Origin: Bacillota bacterium
Lineage (GTDB): Bacteria; Bacillota; Dethiobacteria; DTU022; UBA8154
Reading direction: 5' to 3'
Length of the DNA stretch: 40,961 nt
Assembly: GCA_012837615.1 (NCBI GenBank)
Contig: DUQX01000106.1
Coordinates: 1 to 40,961 of the forward strand
Part shown: positions 1 through 8,610 of the stretch, piece by piece
How positions within the stretch are numbered: position 1 is the stretch's first letter
How the letters are laid out: each line of letters starts with the position of its first letter
The notes under the pieces: model-generated
What the model was told of the DNA's origin: nothing
Databases searched by the model: none
Seen by the model: only the letters and a program-made list of their open reading frames with translations
Position numbers and translations under genes: made by a program

Positions 1-37
1 AATTAGGGTCAGAAAACCTATGCTAAAAATTTCTTCT

Positions 38-109
38 AAGGATGATGTCTACCGCCGGCGAGGGTTAAAACCGCCTAAATAGAATTAGCTGGTTTTAGCG
101 CACATCCTT
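38..109. other. Nested inverted repeat upstream of the aspS promoter
   Basis: AAGGATG at 38-44 is complementary to CATCCTT at 103-109. Inside it, AAAACC (67-72) is complementary to GGTTTT (91-96). This could fold as a two-tier hairpin. It lies upstream of the predicted aspS promoter, so it is not part of the aspS leader. It may be the tail of an upstream transcript or a small RNA. No T-run follows it, so it is not a standard intrinsic terminator. Confidence 0.35.
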
Positions 110-165
110 CGCAATGGTACTTTTTGGAAATTTATATCATAACCTCAGTCGGTAGTAAAGTTTGG

Positions 166-194
166 TTGACAAGGGGCTTCTCATTGGCTAAAAT
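166..194 (+). promoter_or_regulatory. Sigma-A type promoter of aspS
   Basis: TTGACA (166-171) is followed after 17 nt by TAAAAT (189-194). This is a perfect -35 box and a near-consensus -10 box at ideal spacing. Transcription would begin near 201 and leave a leader of about 50 nt before aspS. Confidence 0.7.
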
Positions 195-253
195 CAATGT
201 GTATGTAATTTGCTGGAAGGGGGTAAACAGCCCTCAGGGGTTGAGACAAGTAT

Positions 254-2038
254 ATGCGCTTAAATAGAACCCACTACTGCGGAATGCTATCCGCAGACAA
301 TATCGGGCAGAAAGTTGTTATTGCAGGTTGGGTCCAGAGCAAACGGGATCACGGCGGATTAATATTTCTGGATCTTAGGGATCGTTCCGGTATAATCCAG
401 GCTGTTTTTGATTGTGAGAAGAACGCTTCTATTTTTAGTGAAGCTGAGAAACTGCGCCCGGAGTATGTGCTGGCTATGAAGGGCACTGTTTCACGCCGTT
501 CACCGGATACTGTTAATCCCAAACTTTCTACGGGAGAGATTGAGGTGGACGTTGAGGATCTGGAAATATTAAACACTTCAAAAACACCGCCTTTTTATAT
601 AGAAGACGGCATCAATACGGATGAAAACTTGCGTTTGAAATACCGCTATTTAGATCTGCGGCGTCCGGAAATGCAGCAGTCGCTATTGATCCGCCACAGG
701 ACGCTCATTGCTGCCAGGAAATATTTGGACAGGCGGGGATTCTGGGAGATTGAAACGCCAATGCTGACCCGTAGTACCCCCGAAGGAGCTCGTGATTATC
801 TGGTGCCGAGCCGGACCTCCCCGGGAAGTTTTTTTGCTTTGCCCCAGTCTCCACAGTTGTTTAAGCAGCTGCTCATGGTCTCCGGTATAGATAAATATTT
901 TCAAATTGCACGCTGTTTCCGGGATGAGGATCTGCGGGCAGACCGGCAGCCGGAATTTACCCAGATAGATATCGAAATGTCTTTTTCTACTATTAAGGAT
1001 ATTATCATCGAAATTGAGGGCCTTGTAAGCCACATTTTTAAAGAAGTGTTAGGGAGAGAGATAGTGGTCCCCTTTGAAATCATGCCTTACCGGGAGGCCA
1101 TGGAGCGTTTTGGCAGTGACCGGCCTGACAATCGGTTTGGGATGGAGATTGTTGATATTTCGGAAATCGCCGGAGGGTCTCAATTTAAAGTATTTCAAAG
1201 TGTGCTTCAAAAAGGCGGCGTAGTAAAAGGAATCAATGTCGAGGGATGCGGTCATTTCAGCCGGAAGGAACTTGATGACTTGACTCAGCGGGTTCAACGG
1301 TGGGGAACTGGAGGCCTGGCCTGGATGATTGTAACCGGCGATGGTTTTAAAACACCCATTGCCAAATTCTTCACGGCGGAACAGCAGGAGGAGATCAGGT
1401 CAAAGATGCATGCAGAACCGGGGGATTTGCTTCTTTTTGTGGCAGACGAGTGGGAAGCTGCTCTGAAGGTTCTGGGGCAGTTGAGGCTGTTTCTTGCGCA
1501 GCGCCTTAATATAATACCGGAGGGTAAGGATAGCTTCCTTTGGGTGGTAGACTTTCCCCTGCTGGAATATGACCAGGCTGAAGGGAGATACACTTCAAAC
1601 CACCATCCTTTTACTGCTCCGCTAGAAGAAGATCTGCCTCTTCTGACTACAGACCCTCTGAAGGTTCGCTCTCAGGCCTATGATCTCGTCTATAACGGGA
1701 TTGAAGTGGCTGGAGGAAGCCAGCGTATTTATAGAAAGGATCTCCAGGAAAAGATATTTAACCTCCTGGGTATGGCGGGTGAAGAGGTAGAGGAAAAATT
1801 CGGGTTTTTTGTTCAAGCTTTTCAGTACGGAATGCCCCCGCACGGGGGGATTGCTTTCGGCCTTGATCGCTTGATTATGCTTATGGCCGGCAAAAAAAGT
1901 ATCAGGGATGTTATTGCCTTTCCTAAAACAGCCGCCGGGAATTGCCTTCTAAGCGGAGCGCCGGCGCCGGTTTCATCCAGTCAGCTCAAGGAATTGTATA
2001 TTTCAACCATTCCAAGAGATAATAAAGAAAACGAGTAA
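254..2038 (+). CDS. aspS: Aspartate--tRNA ligase
   Basis: This cytoplasmic class II aminoacyl-tRNA synthetase charges tRNA-Asp with aspartate. At 594 aa it has the usual bacterial length. An N-terminal OB-fold anticodon-binding domain fills roughly residues 1-105. Motif 2 is visible as CFRDEDLRADRQPEFTQID, and motif 3 near the C terminus as GIAFGLDRLIMLM. The stretch between them (about residues 290-420) matches the GAD insertion of bacterial AspRS. The ATG at 254 has only a weak ribosome site; AGGGG lies about 14 nt upstream. The gene has its own promoter and is followed by a 540-nt gap, so it appears monocistronic within this window. Whether it also charges tRNA-Asn cannot be told from this sequence. 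Confidence 0.97.
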   Translation: MRLNRTHYCGMLSADNIGQKVVIAGWVQSKRDHGGLIFLDLRDRSGIIQAVFDCEKNASIFSEAEKLRPEYVLAMKGTVSRRSPDTVNPKLSTGEIEVDVEDLEILNTSKTPPFYIEDGINTDENLRLKYRYLDLRRPEMQQSLLIRHRTLIAARKYLDRRGFWEIETPMLTRSTPEGARDYLVPSRTSPGSFFALPQSPQLFKQLLMVSGIDKYFQIARCFRDEDLRADRQPEFTQIDIEMSFSTIKDIIIEIEGLVSHIFKEVLGREIVVPFEIMPYREAMERFGSDRPDNRFGMEIVDISEIAGGSQFKVFQSVLQKGGVVKGINVEGCGHFSRKELDDLTQRVQRWGTGGLAWMIVTGDGFKTPIAKFFTAEQQEEIRSKMHAEPGDLLLFVADEWEAALKVLGQLRLFLAQRLNIIPEGKDSFLWVVDFPLLEYDQAEGRYTSNHHPFTAPLEEDLPLLTTDPLKVRSQAYDLVYNGIEVAGGSQRIYRKDLQEKIFNLLGMAGEEVEEKFGFFVQAFQYGMPPHGGIAFGLDRLIMLMAGKKSIRDVIAFPKTAAGNCLLSGAPAPVSSSQLKELYISTIPRDNKENE

Positions 2039-2261
2039 ATGAATTGAACTGATGGCTGTTGCTTTTTTAACCCTTTGCAGGACTAGGCAGGTAAAGCTTT
2101 AATGAGTTTATAAGATTTTAATGGAGCGTTTGAGAGAGCGCATAACCTGTTTAAAGTATGCAGCTTGTTGGGCGGGAAAAGTGCATTACCTGCCTAAAGG
2201 TGCTTATCCGCTCCTTGAACAGGAAATAAATGTTAAATTTTTACTTATTCGATCTTTTTTC

Positions 2262-2290
2262 TTGCACGTGGATAAAAATTATGTTATTAT
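2262..2290 (+). promoter_or_regulatory. Probable sigma-A promoter of mgtE
   Basis: TTGCAC (2262-2267) is followed after 17 nt by TATTAT (2285-2290). A start near 2297 would give mgtE an unusually long leader of about 280 nt. Confidence 0.5.
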
Positions 2291-2296
2291 TAAAGC

Positions 2297-2488
2297 GTTG
2301 AGATTTTATAAATAAATACCCTGCTGTGCGCGTGCAAAGCCGATTAAGTTTTGAGCTAACACTGTTGAAATGGGAGCTTGACTTTACGTGTGGCGTAGAA
2401 GCCCCTCATGCTAAGGGGACCTATAAAGCACGTAAGAGGGCACCCACCTGTAGGGGGAGCAGTTCAAAACCACGGCCCACGTCATGGC
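2297..2488 (+). promoter_or_regulatory. Structured 5' leader of mgtE, class not recognised
   Basis: This is the gene-free stretch between the candidate promoter and the tandem repeat before mgtE. It is richer in G+C than its flanks and holds several complementary segments: AAGT..GAGCT with AGCTT..ACTT (about 2347-2387), CCCCT with AGGGG (about 2402-2418), and AACC..GGCC with GGC..GGTT (about 2467-2493). A regulatory RNA is plausible because mgtE genes are often controlled by Mg2+-sensing leaders. However, I do not see the conserved M-box segments (GTTAGGTGAGGCTCC and GCTGCTGCCC). From 2039 to 2261 I see nothing convincing; short ORFs there have no family resemblance. Confidence 0.4.
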
Positions 2489-2560
2489 GGGGTTATTTTG
2501 ATAAAAGAAGCGATCTAACCTTTAGGGGTTATTTTTATGAAAGAAGCAATCTAACCTTTA
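2489..2560 (+). repeat. Two tandem copies of a 36-nt repeat before mgtE
   Basis: Copy 1 (2489-2524) and copy 2 (2525-2560) are directly adjacent and differ at 3 of 36 positions. Each begins GGGGTTATTTT and ends ATCTAACCTTTA. A further TTTAGGGGT follows at once and supplies the mgtE Shine-Dalgarno (GGGG at 2568-2571). The repeat therefore abuts the ribosome-binding site. Confidence 0.85.
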
Positions 2561-2578
2561 TTTTTTAGGGGTGAAAAA

Positions 2579-3898
2579 ATGTCTATCAAGGAGACGCTGC
2601 AAAAAATATTAAGTCAGGTTAAGGCGGGAATTCACCCCAGCGATTTGCTAGAGTTAATCGAGGATTTAAACGATCAGCAGAAAAAAGAGCTTTTTGAACT
2701 TCTTTCAGATGAAGAGGCCGCCCTAATTATTCAGGAAATGGAGGATTTTGACAGGGTCTCGTTGTTGAGACTGCTGACAAAGCACAAGGCCTCGGCCATT
2801 CTTAAAGAAATGGCTATCGATGATGCTGCCGATTTACTGGGGGGGCTTTCCCCTGCAGAGGTAAAAGATCTTCTATCACTAATTGATGAAGAAGCCGAGG
2901 AGATCAGGGGGCTGTTAAAATACCCCGAAGACAGCGCCGGTGGAATTATGACTACCGATTTTATAGCGCTGTCGGAGGATATAACCGTGGAAGAGGCGAT
3001 TACCCGCTTACGCGAAATTGCGCCGGAAGCGGAAATAATATATTACGTTTATGTTATAGATTCCCAAACTAAACTAAGCGGTGTTCTTTCTTTGCGGGAT
3101 TTGATTGCAGCTGAAGACGGAACGTTCCTTAAAGAAATAATGTATCGCAATGTCATCAGCGCTACCGCTCAAATGGACCAGGAGGAAGTTGCCCGCCTTG
3201 TAGCTCGTTACGACCTGCTGGCTCTTCCGGTTGTAGATGAGGAGCATCGCTTGTTGGGGATTATTACCGTAGATGATATTATTGATGTTATAGAGGAAGA
3301 GGCCACCGAAGATATTTACCTGCTGGCGGGCACCGGTGAGGTAGAGGGCGTAAACATACTTGAAGCTCCGATCATCGACATTGCTTCAAAAAGACTGCCC
3401 TGGCTTCTAGTTTGCCTTGTGGGAGGTTTGTTATCGGGAAGTGTTATCGGTGCTTTTGAAGCAACGTTGCAATCTATCTTAATTTTAGCAATCTTTATCC
3501 CGGTGATTATGGATATGGGCGGAAATGTGGGAACTCAAACTTCTACACTTTTTGTTCGCGGCCTTGCTACTGGGGAGATTGATGATAAGGACATTTGGCG
3601 ATATTTTTTTCGAGAGATAAAAGTAGGTTTTTTTATGGGTATTATCAACGGGATTATAATTTCAGCGGTTGCCTGGCTCTGGCAGGGTATTCCTGTTCTG
3701 GGCCTGATAGTGGGTATTGCTATGTTTATGACGATCTTCTTTGCCTCCCTGCTCGGAACTATTGTACCTATGTTTTTTAACTATTATGGTATTGATCCTG
3801 CTATTTCATCCGGGCCTATTGTAACCACAATTAAGGATGTTACCGGACTTTTAATTTACTTTTATACCGCCTCTTTTTTCTTTAAATACCTGGTGTAA
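2579..3898 (+). CDS. mgtE: Magnesium transporter MgtE
   Basis: This is a membrane Mg2+ channel/transporter of the MgtE family. The 439-aa protein shows the family order. An acidic helical N domain (about residues 1-130) is followed by two CBS domains (about 135-250) and a C-terminal pore domain with about five hydrophobic helices (about 275-439). The pore domain has the signature MDMGGNVGTQTSTLFVRGLATGE. In known MgtE proteins the N and CBS domains bind Mg2+ and close the pore, giving feedback control. The start is ATG 2579 behind AGGGGTGAAAA. No partner gene is adjacent. The long leader suggests extra control at the RNA level, which is inference. Confidence 0.96.
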   Translation: MSIKETLQKILSQVKAGIHPSDLLELIEDLNDQQKKELFELLSDEEAALIIQEMEDFDRVSLLRLLTKHKASAILKEMAIDDAADLLGGLSPAEVKDLLSLIDEEAEEIRGLLKYPEDSAGGIMTTDFIALSEDITVEEAITRLREIAPEAEIIYYVYVIDSQTKLSGVLSLRDLIAAEDGTFLKEIMYRNVISATAQMDQEEVARLVARYDLLALPVVDEEHRLLGIITVDDIIDVIEEEATEDIYLLAGTGEVEGVNILEAPIIDIASKRLPWLLVCLVGGLLSGSVIGAFEATLQSILILAIFIPVIMDMGGNVGTQTSTLFVRGLATGEIDDKDIWRYFFREIKVGFFMGIINGIIISAVAWLWQGIPVLGLIVGIAMFMTIFFASLLGTIVPMFFNYYGIDPAISSGPIVTTIKDVTGLLIYFYTASFFFKYLV

Positions 3899-4090
3899 AT
3901 ATTTAGGTAATAAGGTAATGAAACTGTTTGGATCCTTATCTGGAGAACTTTATCGAGTAGAATAACCTGAAAAAAATATAAGAGGCGTTCCTGTTTTTGG
4001 TGACGCAATACTTGCAATATTCCGATACGGGAATTGTATTTCTTGATAACCGGACATTTTCTAACATTTTTGTGATATTTATTCTTTGAA

Positions 4091-4119
4091 CAGCAGCAAA
4101 AAAATGCTGGTGTTTTTTT
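4091..4119 (+). terminator. Probable terminator downstream of mgtE
   Basis: CAGCA (4091-4095) pairs with TGCTG (4105-4109) around an A-rich loop, followed by GT and seven Ts. The stem is only 5 bp, so the call is moderate. Confidence 0.5.
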
Positions 4120-4258
4120 GTTTTTTCTGCTTGTCTCCTTCGGCAGAATATTTTTTTATTCTAAAAAGACGCTTATTCATAAACAAGCGCGACAGTAAAG
4201 AACTTTTTTGCATCGTGGATTTCTTATAATTAAACTAAAGTTGAGCCGGAAAGACATT

Positions 4259-4296
4259 AAAGGGCATGTTAACACAAAAACCTGCCCCTTTTTTTT
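4259..4296 (+). terminator. Terminator or attenuator hairpin before mraZ
   Basis: AAAGGGCA (4259-4266) pairs with TGCCC-C-TTT (4283-4291) with one bulged C, followed by a run of about eight Ts. It lies about 30 nt after the TATAAT at 4225-4230 and 140 nt before mraZ. It could end the upstream transcript or act as an attenuator of the dcw operon. Confidence 0.5.
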
Positions 4297-4434
4297 CTTT
4301 ATTTTTTTAATATTTATTTTTTATTTCAGGAAGGATTTTTTAAATTAGGGGAGAATAATATACAAGGTGGTTCAATGTGGGGTAAAGTGGTTTATAGGTG
4401 CAGGCATTATTTCCTTTGTGTGGGGTACGCGGTT

Positions 4435-4866
4435 ATGCTTATTGGGGAATATAATCATACTCTAGATAAAAAAGGACGTGTAATTGTACCATCAAGATTT
4501 CGCGATGAGTTAGGCGAAAATTTTATTATCACCCGCGGAATGGATAGCTGTCTTTTTTTGTACCCCATGTACGAATGGAAAAACCTTGAGACCAGGCTGA
4601 AAGGCTTGCCTTTTAATAAGGCCGAAACCAGGGCTTTTTTGCGATTGTTCTTTTCAGGTGCTTCAGAAGTAGAGGTAGATAAACAGGGCCGCATTCTTAT
4701 TCCGCCGCTTCTTCGTGATCATTCACATTTAAAGAAAGACGTAGTTTTTATTGGGGTATCCAACAGGGCGGAGATTTGGAGCAAAGAGATTTGGGAAGAA
4801 TATAGCAGTAATTCCAGTTTGTCTTTCGAGCAGATTTCAGAGAAACTGATGGATTTCCAAATGTAA
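4435..4866 (+). CDS. mraZ: Transcriptional regulator / division protein MraZ
   Basis: MraZ opens the dcw cluster in most bacteria. It is an AbrB-fold DNA-binding protein with two SpoVT/AbrB-like halves. In studied species it represses or modulates its own operon by binding repeats upstream. The 143-aa protein starts MLIGEYNHTLDKKGRVIVPSRF, the classic MraZ N terminus. The second repeat is visible as VEVDKQGRILIPPLLR. I chose ATG 4435 because family members start at this motif. An in-frame ATG at 4375 has a better Shine-Dalgarno (AAGGTGG) and would add 20 unrelated residues. I did not find clear MraZ-box repeats in the leader. Confidence 0.95.
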   Translation: MLIGEYNHTLDKKGRVIVPSRFRDELGENFIITRGMDSCLFLYPMYEWKNLETRLKGLPFNKAETRAFLRLFFSGASEVEVDKQGRILIPPLLRDHSHLKKDVVFIGVSNRAEIWSKEIWEEYSSNSSLSFEQISEKLMDFQM

Positions 4867-4883
4867 TCAGTGTGGAGGCGGTT

Positions 4884-5849
4884 ATGGTCCCTAAGAAAGA
4901 GAAAAGGAAATACGTTCATCTTCCCGTAATGGTTGCTGAAGTATTAGATTATCTGGAACCTGTCTCCGGGAAGATAATAGTGGATGCAACGCTGGGAGGA
5001 GGGGGACATGCGGAGGCAATTCTAAGGAGATTGTTGCCTGCGGGCAAGTTGATCGGTATTGACCGCGATCGCGATGCCCTTCAAGCCTCCCGGGAGAGAT
5101 TATCCGGTTTTGGAGATCACTTTTTAGCGGTGAAGGCTAATTTTAACACTTTAGCAGAAGTAATCGGGAGTTTTGCGCCGGATGGAATAGACGGTCTGCT
5201 GTTCGACCTTGGGGTTTCTTCCTATCAACTGGATAACGAAGAGCGTGGTTTTTCTTATAAAGAGGACGTTTTCCTGGATATGCGCATGGACCGGGAGCTA
5301 CCCAAAACGGCTGCTGACCTGTTAAAAGAGCTGCCATATGGTGAGCTGGCAAAAATTTTTCGCATTTATGGTGAGGAAAAATGGGCCGGCCGGATAGCTT
5401 CCTTTATTATTGAACACCGCCTCAAAAAAGGACCTGTTACCGGCAGTAAACAGCTTGTTGAGATCATCAAAAGGGCAATACCCGCCAGGGCCAGGCGGCA
5501 GGGAGGGCATCCTGCCAAACGAGTATTTCAGGCCCTGCGGATTGCTGTAAACAGGGAGTTGGAAAATATAGAAATCGGTTTGAAGCAGGGCATGAAAGGT
5601 TTGCGACCGGGGGGCAGGATAGTTGTTATCTCATATCATTCCCTGGAAGATAGAATTGTTAAAAATTATTTTAGAGATTTTTCCCGGAAATGTGTATGCC
5701 CTCCCAGTATGCCCGAATGTAGATGTGGAAAAAATTCTGTTCTTAAAATTCTGACCAAGAAACCTCGTTTCCCGTCTCCGAAGGAAGTGGAAGAAAATCC
5801 CAGATCTAGGAGCGCGCGTTTAAGGGCGGCAGAAAAATTAAACGCATAA
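4884..5849 (+). CDS. rsmH: 16S rRNA (cytosine(1402)-N4)-methyltransferase
   Basis: RsmH (MraW) methylates N4 of C1402 in 16S rRNA using S-adenosylmethionine. The 321-aa protein carries the SAM-binding motif DATLGGGGHAEAIL (about residues 34-47), the LLFDLGVSSYQLD segment, and the late motif VVISYHSLEDRIVKNYF. A C-terminal Cys cluster (CVCPPSMPECRCG) is also present, as in many family members. ATG 4884 is preferred because GGAGG lies 5 nt upstream; an in-frame GTG at 4872 precedes that site. It follows mraZ by 17 nt in the same operon. Confidence 0.97.
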   Translation: MVPKKEKRKYVHLPVMVAEVLDYLEPVSGKIIVDATLGGGGHAEAILRRLLPAGKLIGIDRDRDALQASRERLSGFGDHFLAVKANFNTLAEVIGSFAPDGIDGLLFDLGVSSYQLDNEERGFSYKEDVFLDMRMDRELPKTAADLLKELPYGELAKIFRIYGEEKWAGRIASFIIEHRLKKGPVTGSKQLVEIIKRAIPARARRQGGHPAKRVFQALRIAVNRELENIEIGLKQGMKGLRPGGRIVVISYHSLEDRIVKNYFRDFSRKCVCPPSMPECRCGKNSVLKILTKKPRFPSPKEVEENPRSRSARLRAAEKLNA

Positions 5850-5912
5850 GTACAGCACTGAAATAATTAACGGGAGACAAATAGTTCTAAGAGAAATGGA
5901 AGGTGAATACAG

Positions 5913-6305
5913 TTGTTAATAGCGAAGGAGAAACCCATATTTACATATCAAGAACAGGGATTCAAAAAACGCTATGTTCCCGGCCAGAAAAGTTTTGATC
6001 TACCCCGTCCCAGGGAGAGGAGAATACCTGTTCACAGGGAAAGCTTGCTATTGTGCAGTATGCTTTTATGTTTAATCATAATCGGTGTCGGGCTGATAAC
6101 ACAATACGGGCATATCGTTGCGGGTAATTACCGGTTACATCAAATGCGCCGTGAAATAGCCCTTTTACAGGAAGAAAATGAGCAACTCCTTCTTGAAGTC
6201 AAGCGGCTGGGTTCCCTTGATAGAATTGAAGCTATTGCTGCCAATGAACTGGGTTTGCAGTATCCTGAAAAACGGCAGTGGTTATTTCTTTCTGCTGGAA
6301 ACTAG
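5913..6305 (+). CDS. ftsL: Cell division protein FtsL-like
   Basis: This is a small bitopic membrane protein in the FtsL position between rsmH and the division PBP. It has a basic, proline-containing cytoplasmic tail (residues 1-43), one transmembrane helix (about 44-63), and an extracytoplasmic coiled coil with Leu/Glu-rich heptads (about 71-100). FtsL pairs with FtsQ/DivIB and DivIC in the divisome. Sequence conservation in this family is low, so the call rests on topology, length (130 aa) and context. The start is TTG 5913, 7 nt after AAGGTG. Confidence 0.88.
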   Translation: MLIAKEKPIFTYQEQGFKKRYVPGQKSFDLPRPRERRIPVHRESLLLCSMLLCLIIIGVGLITQYGHIVAGNYRLHQMRREIALLQEENEQLLLEVKRLGSLDRIEAIAANELGLQYPEKRQWLFLSAGN

Positions 6306-6329
6306 CCTTGCTGGGGGAAGAAAGTAAGT

Positions 6330-8438
6330 ATGGCAAAAGGAACAACCTCTAATTTACATATACGTAGAAGACTTTTGGTTATTTTTTTTCTTTTGGCCTT
6401 CCTTTTGGTTGCTTTAGTATTCAGGCTTGGATGGGTACAATTTGTCATGGCGGAGGAGCTGCAGCAGAAAGCATGGGAGCAGTGGAATCGCAGTATACCG
6501 ACGCGTTCATCCAGAGGGAGCATTTATGATCGTAACGGGAATCTCCTTGCAGGCAGCGCTACTGTAGAGACTGTAATGGCGCTTCCATCTCAGGTGACAG
6601 ATCCGTATTTTACGGCGAAGGCCCTGGCACCTGTTCTGGAGATGGACGAAGATCGAATTTACGAGCTTATTACCCAGGAACGTGCTGCGGTTTATGTGAA
6701 ACGAAAGGTTGATGAAGAGACCGCAAAAGAAGTAAGGCTATTGAACTTACCCGGAATTACTTTTACTCATGAAACGAAGAGATTTTATCCCAATGGAAGC
6801 CTCTTGTCCCAGTTGCTGGGCTTTGTCGGCACGGATCAGGGTTGGTCCGGGCTGGAGATATACTATGAGGATATATTGAAAGGACGCGATGGAAACATAG
6901 TGTATCCTACCGATAATAGGGGGCGGGAGATCCCCGGTGTTCGCCGTTATATTCCCCCTAAAGAGGGGCTGGATCTGTATCTAACGATCGATGAAACGAT
7001 ACAGTTTATCGTTGAAAGAGAGCTATCCAGGGCGATGATCGAATATGAGCCTGAGAGAGCAATGGGAATAGCCGTTGATCCTCGAACAGGCGGGATCCTG
7101 GCGGCTGCTTCCAAGCCGGATTTTGATCCTAATAACTACAATGACTACGACAAGGAATACTGGAGGCTGTTTCCTGTAACGGATACCTTTGAACCGGGTT
7201 CAACCTTTAAACTGGTTACACTGTGTGCGGCTATCGAAGAAAATTTGTATAACGAAAATGAGTACTTCTTCTGTTCAGGGGCTTCAACTGTAGCGGGACA
7301 CACGATAAGGTGCTGGACATCCGATAGAGGGGGACACGGTTCAATTTCCTTCCTCGAGGCGGTTCTCGGCTCATGCAACCCCGCTTTTATACAATTGGGT
7401 GAAAAAGTAGGTGTCGATAAATTATTTGAGTATATGCGGGCCTTTGGTTTTGGCAGTAAAGCCGGGCTGGACTATCCCGGGGAAGGATCGGGTTTGATCT
7501 TCAGCCCTGAGCAGGTAGGCCCCCTGGAGCTGGCAACCTCTTCTTTCGGCCAGGGTGTATCGGTTACGCCACTGCAGCAGGTAATGTTTGTTTCGGCGAT
7601 TGCCAATGGGGGATACCTGATGCGCCCATATTTTACGAAGGAGATACGTGCTCCCGGGGATGGTACCGTGGAGCGGAGGTCTCCGGAAATTGTCAGGCAG
7701 GTCCTCTCCAAAGATACTTCTGCGAGGGTAACGCGAATAATGGAAGAAGTGGTAAAGACAGGAAGCGGTATTAATGCTTCTATCGAAGGATACCGCATTG
7801 CAGGGAAAACGGGGACGGCACAAAAAGTTGGGCCGGATGGAGCTTATCTTGGCGGTGATTATATACTGTCATTTATCGGTTTTGCTCCTGCAGAAGATCC
7901 GCAGATCGTACTTTATATAGCTGTTGATGGCGCCGGCAGAGGGCCTCAGTGGGGATCGCAGGTCAGCGCGCCCCTTTTTCGGACTATCATGAAGGATGTC
8001 CTCTCTTATCTTGAAATTCCCCCTACCGAGCGAACGGGTGATGAAAATGAACCTTATCTGGTTGAGGTGCCCGAGTTAAAGAGTTTGACTGTAGATGAAG
8101 CGGGTGCCATGCTCGATACAAAAGGACTGCTGATGAGGATGGTGGGGAAAAAAGGCATTATCAAGGATCAGACGCCCAAAGCGGGTGCTCAGGTACCTCT
8201 GCAGACAAGTATTATCGTCTATCTGGAGGACCTTTGGGTCGATGCTACGTCGGATAAGGTTTATTTGCCCGATTTAAAGGGAATGACTGTAAAGGAAACG
8301 GGTGAGGTATTAAGCTATCTCGGTTTAATTATGGAACCCGTCGGCTCCGGTATTGCCGTTGAACAGGAGCCCGTTGCGGAGACCGAATTGGAAAAGGGTT
8401 CTACCGTAAAAGTATACTTTTCATCCCCTCTCCATTAG
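6330..8438 (+). CDS. spoVD: Penicillin-binding transpeptidase SpoVD/PBP2B type with PASTA domains
   Basis: This class B penicillin-binding protein crosslinks peptidoglycan at the septum or in the spore cortex. The order is a short cytoplasmic segment, a membrane anchor (about residues 13-35), a PBP dimerisation domain, the transpeptidase domain, and two C-terminal PASTA repeats (about 575-640 and 645-702). Active-site motifs are visible: STFK with Ser291 and Lys294, SCN at 348-350, and KTGT starting at Lys493. In this order of genes the usual name is SpoVD, but a vegetative PBP2B/FtsI role cannot be excluded, since no second division PBP lies in the window. It probably works with FtsW (13900-15018). 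Confidence 0.94.
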   Translation: MAKGTTSNLHIRRRLLVIFFLLAFLLVALVFRLGWVQFVMAEELQQKAWEQWNRSIPTRSSRGSIYDRNGNLLAGSATVETVMALPSQVTDPYFTAKALAPVLEMDEDRIYELITQERAAVYVKRKVDEETAKEVRLLNLPGITFTHETKRFYPNGSLLSQLLGFVGTDQGWSGLEIYYEDILKGRDGNIVYPTDNRGREIPGVRRYIPPKEGLDLYLTIDETIQFIVERELSRAMIEYEPERAMGIAVDPRTGGILAAASKPDFDPNNYNDYDKEYWRLFPVTDTFEPGSTFKLVTLCAAIEENLYNENEYFFCSGASTVAGHTIRCWTSDRGGHGSISFLEAVLGSCNPAFIQLGEKVGVDKLFEYMRAFGFGSKAGLDYPGEGSGLIFSPEQVGPLELATSSFGQGVSVTPLQQVMFVSAIANGGYLMRPYFTKEIRAPGDGTVERRSPEIVRQVLSKDTSARVTRIMEEVVKTGSGINASIEGYRIAGKTGTAQKVGPDGAYLGGDYILSFIGFAPAEDPQIVLYIAVDGAGRGPQWGSQVSAPLFRTIMKDVLSYLEIPPTERTGDENEPYLVEVPELKSLTVDEAGAMLDTKGLLMRMVGKKGIIKDQTPKAGAQVPLQTSIIVYLEDLWVDATSDKVYLPDLKGMTVKETGEVLSYLGLIMEPVGSGIAVEQEPVAETELEKGSTVKVYFSSPLH

Positions 8439-8610
8439 GATATAATAAATTCTGAAGCCCGCGCGGTTTACATAACAGAGAGTTTTGAAGAGCATAATAT
8501 GTTTTTAGAGAAAGCCGTGCGTTTTTGAATAAGTTTTATTTGTTTTCTTTTGGTGTATTGAAGTAATAATAGGGTATTGGACTGATCCAGCCTAAAAAAG
8601 AGGAAATGAT

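Larger units (their letters stand above)
3899..4434 (+). other. Gene-free AT-rich spacer between mgtE and mraZ
   Basis: I see no credible gene in this stretch. It contains two terminator-like hairpins, described separately, and a TATAAT at 4225-4230 that could be a -10 box; its -35 region (near 4202-4207) is poor. The final 60 nt could be translated as an N-terminal extension of mraZ, which I consider unlikely. Confidence 0.6.

Noticed and set aside
1-165. T-box leader for aspS
   Set aside because: There is no AGGGTGG..ACCGCG core, and the region lies upstream of the aspS promoter.
2297-2488. M-box magnesium riboswitch before mgtE
   Set aside because: The conserved M-box segments are not present where expected. 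I report an unassigned structured leader instead.
2121-2568. Two short ORFs (2121-2315 and 2326-2568) between aspS and mgtE
   Set aside because: They lack ribosome sites and family resemblance. They cover the promoter, the structured leader and the tandem repeat of mgtE, which explain the region better.
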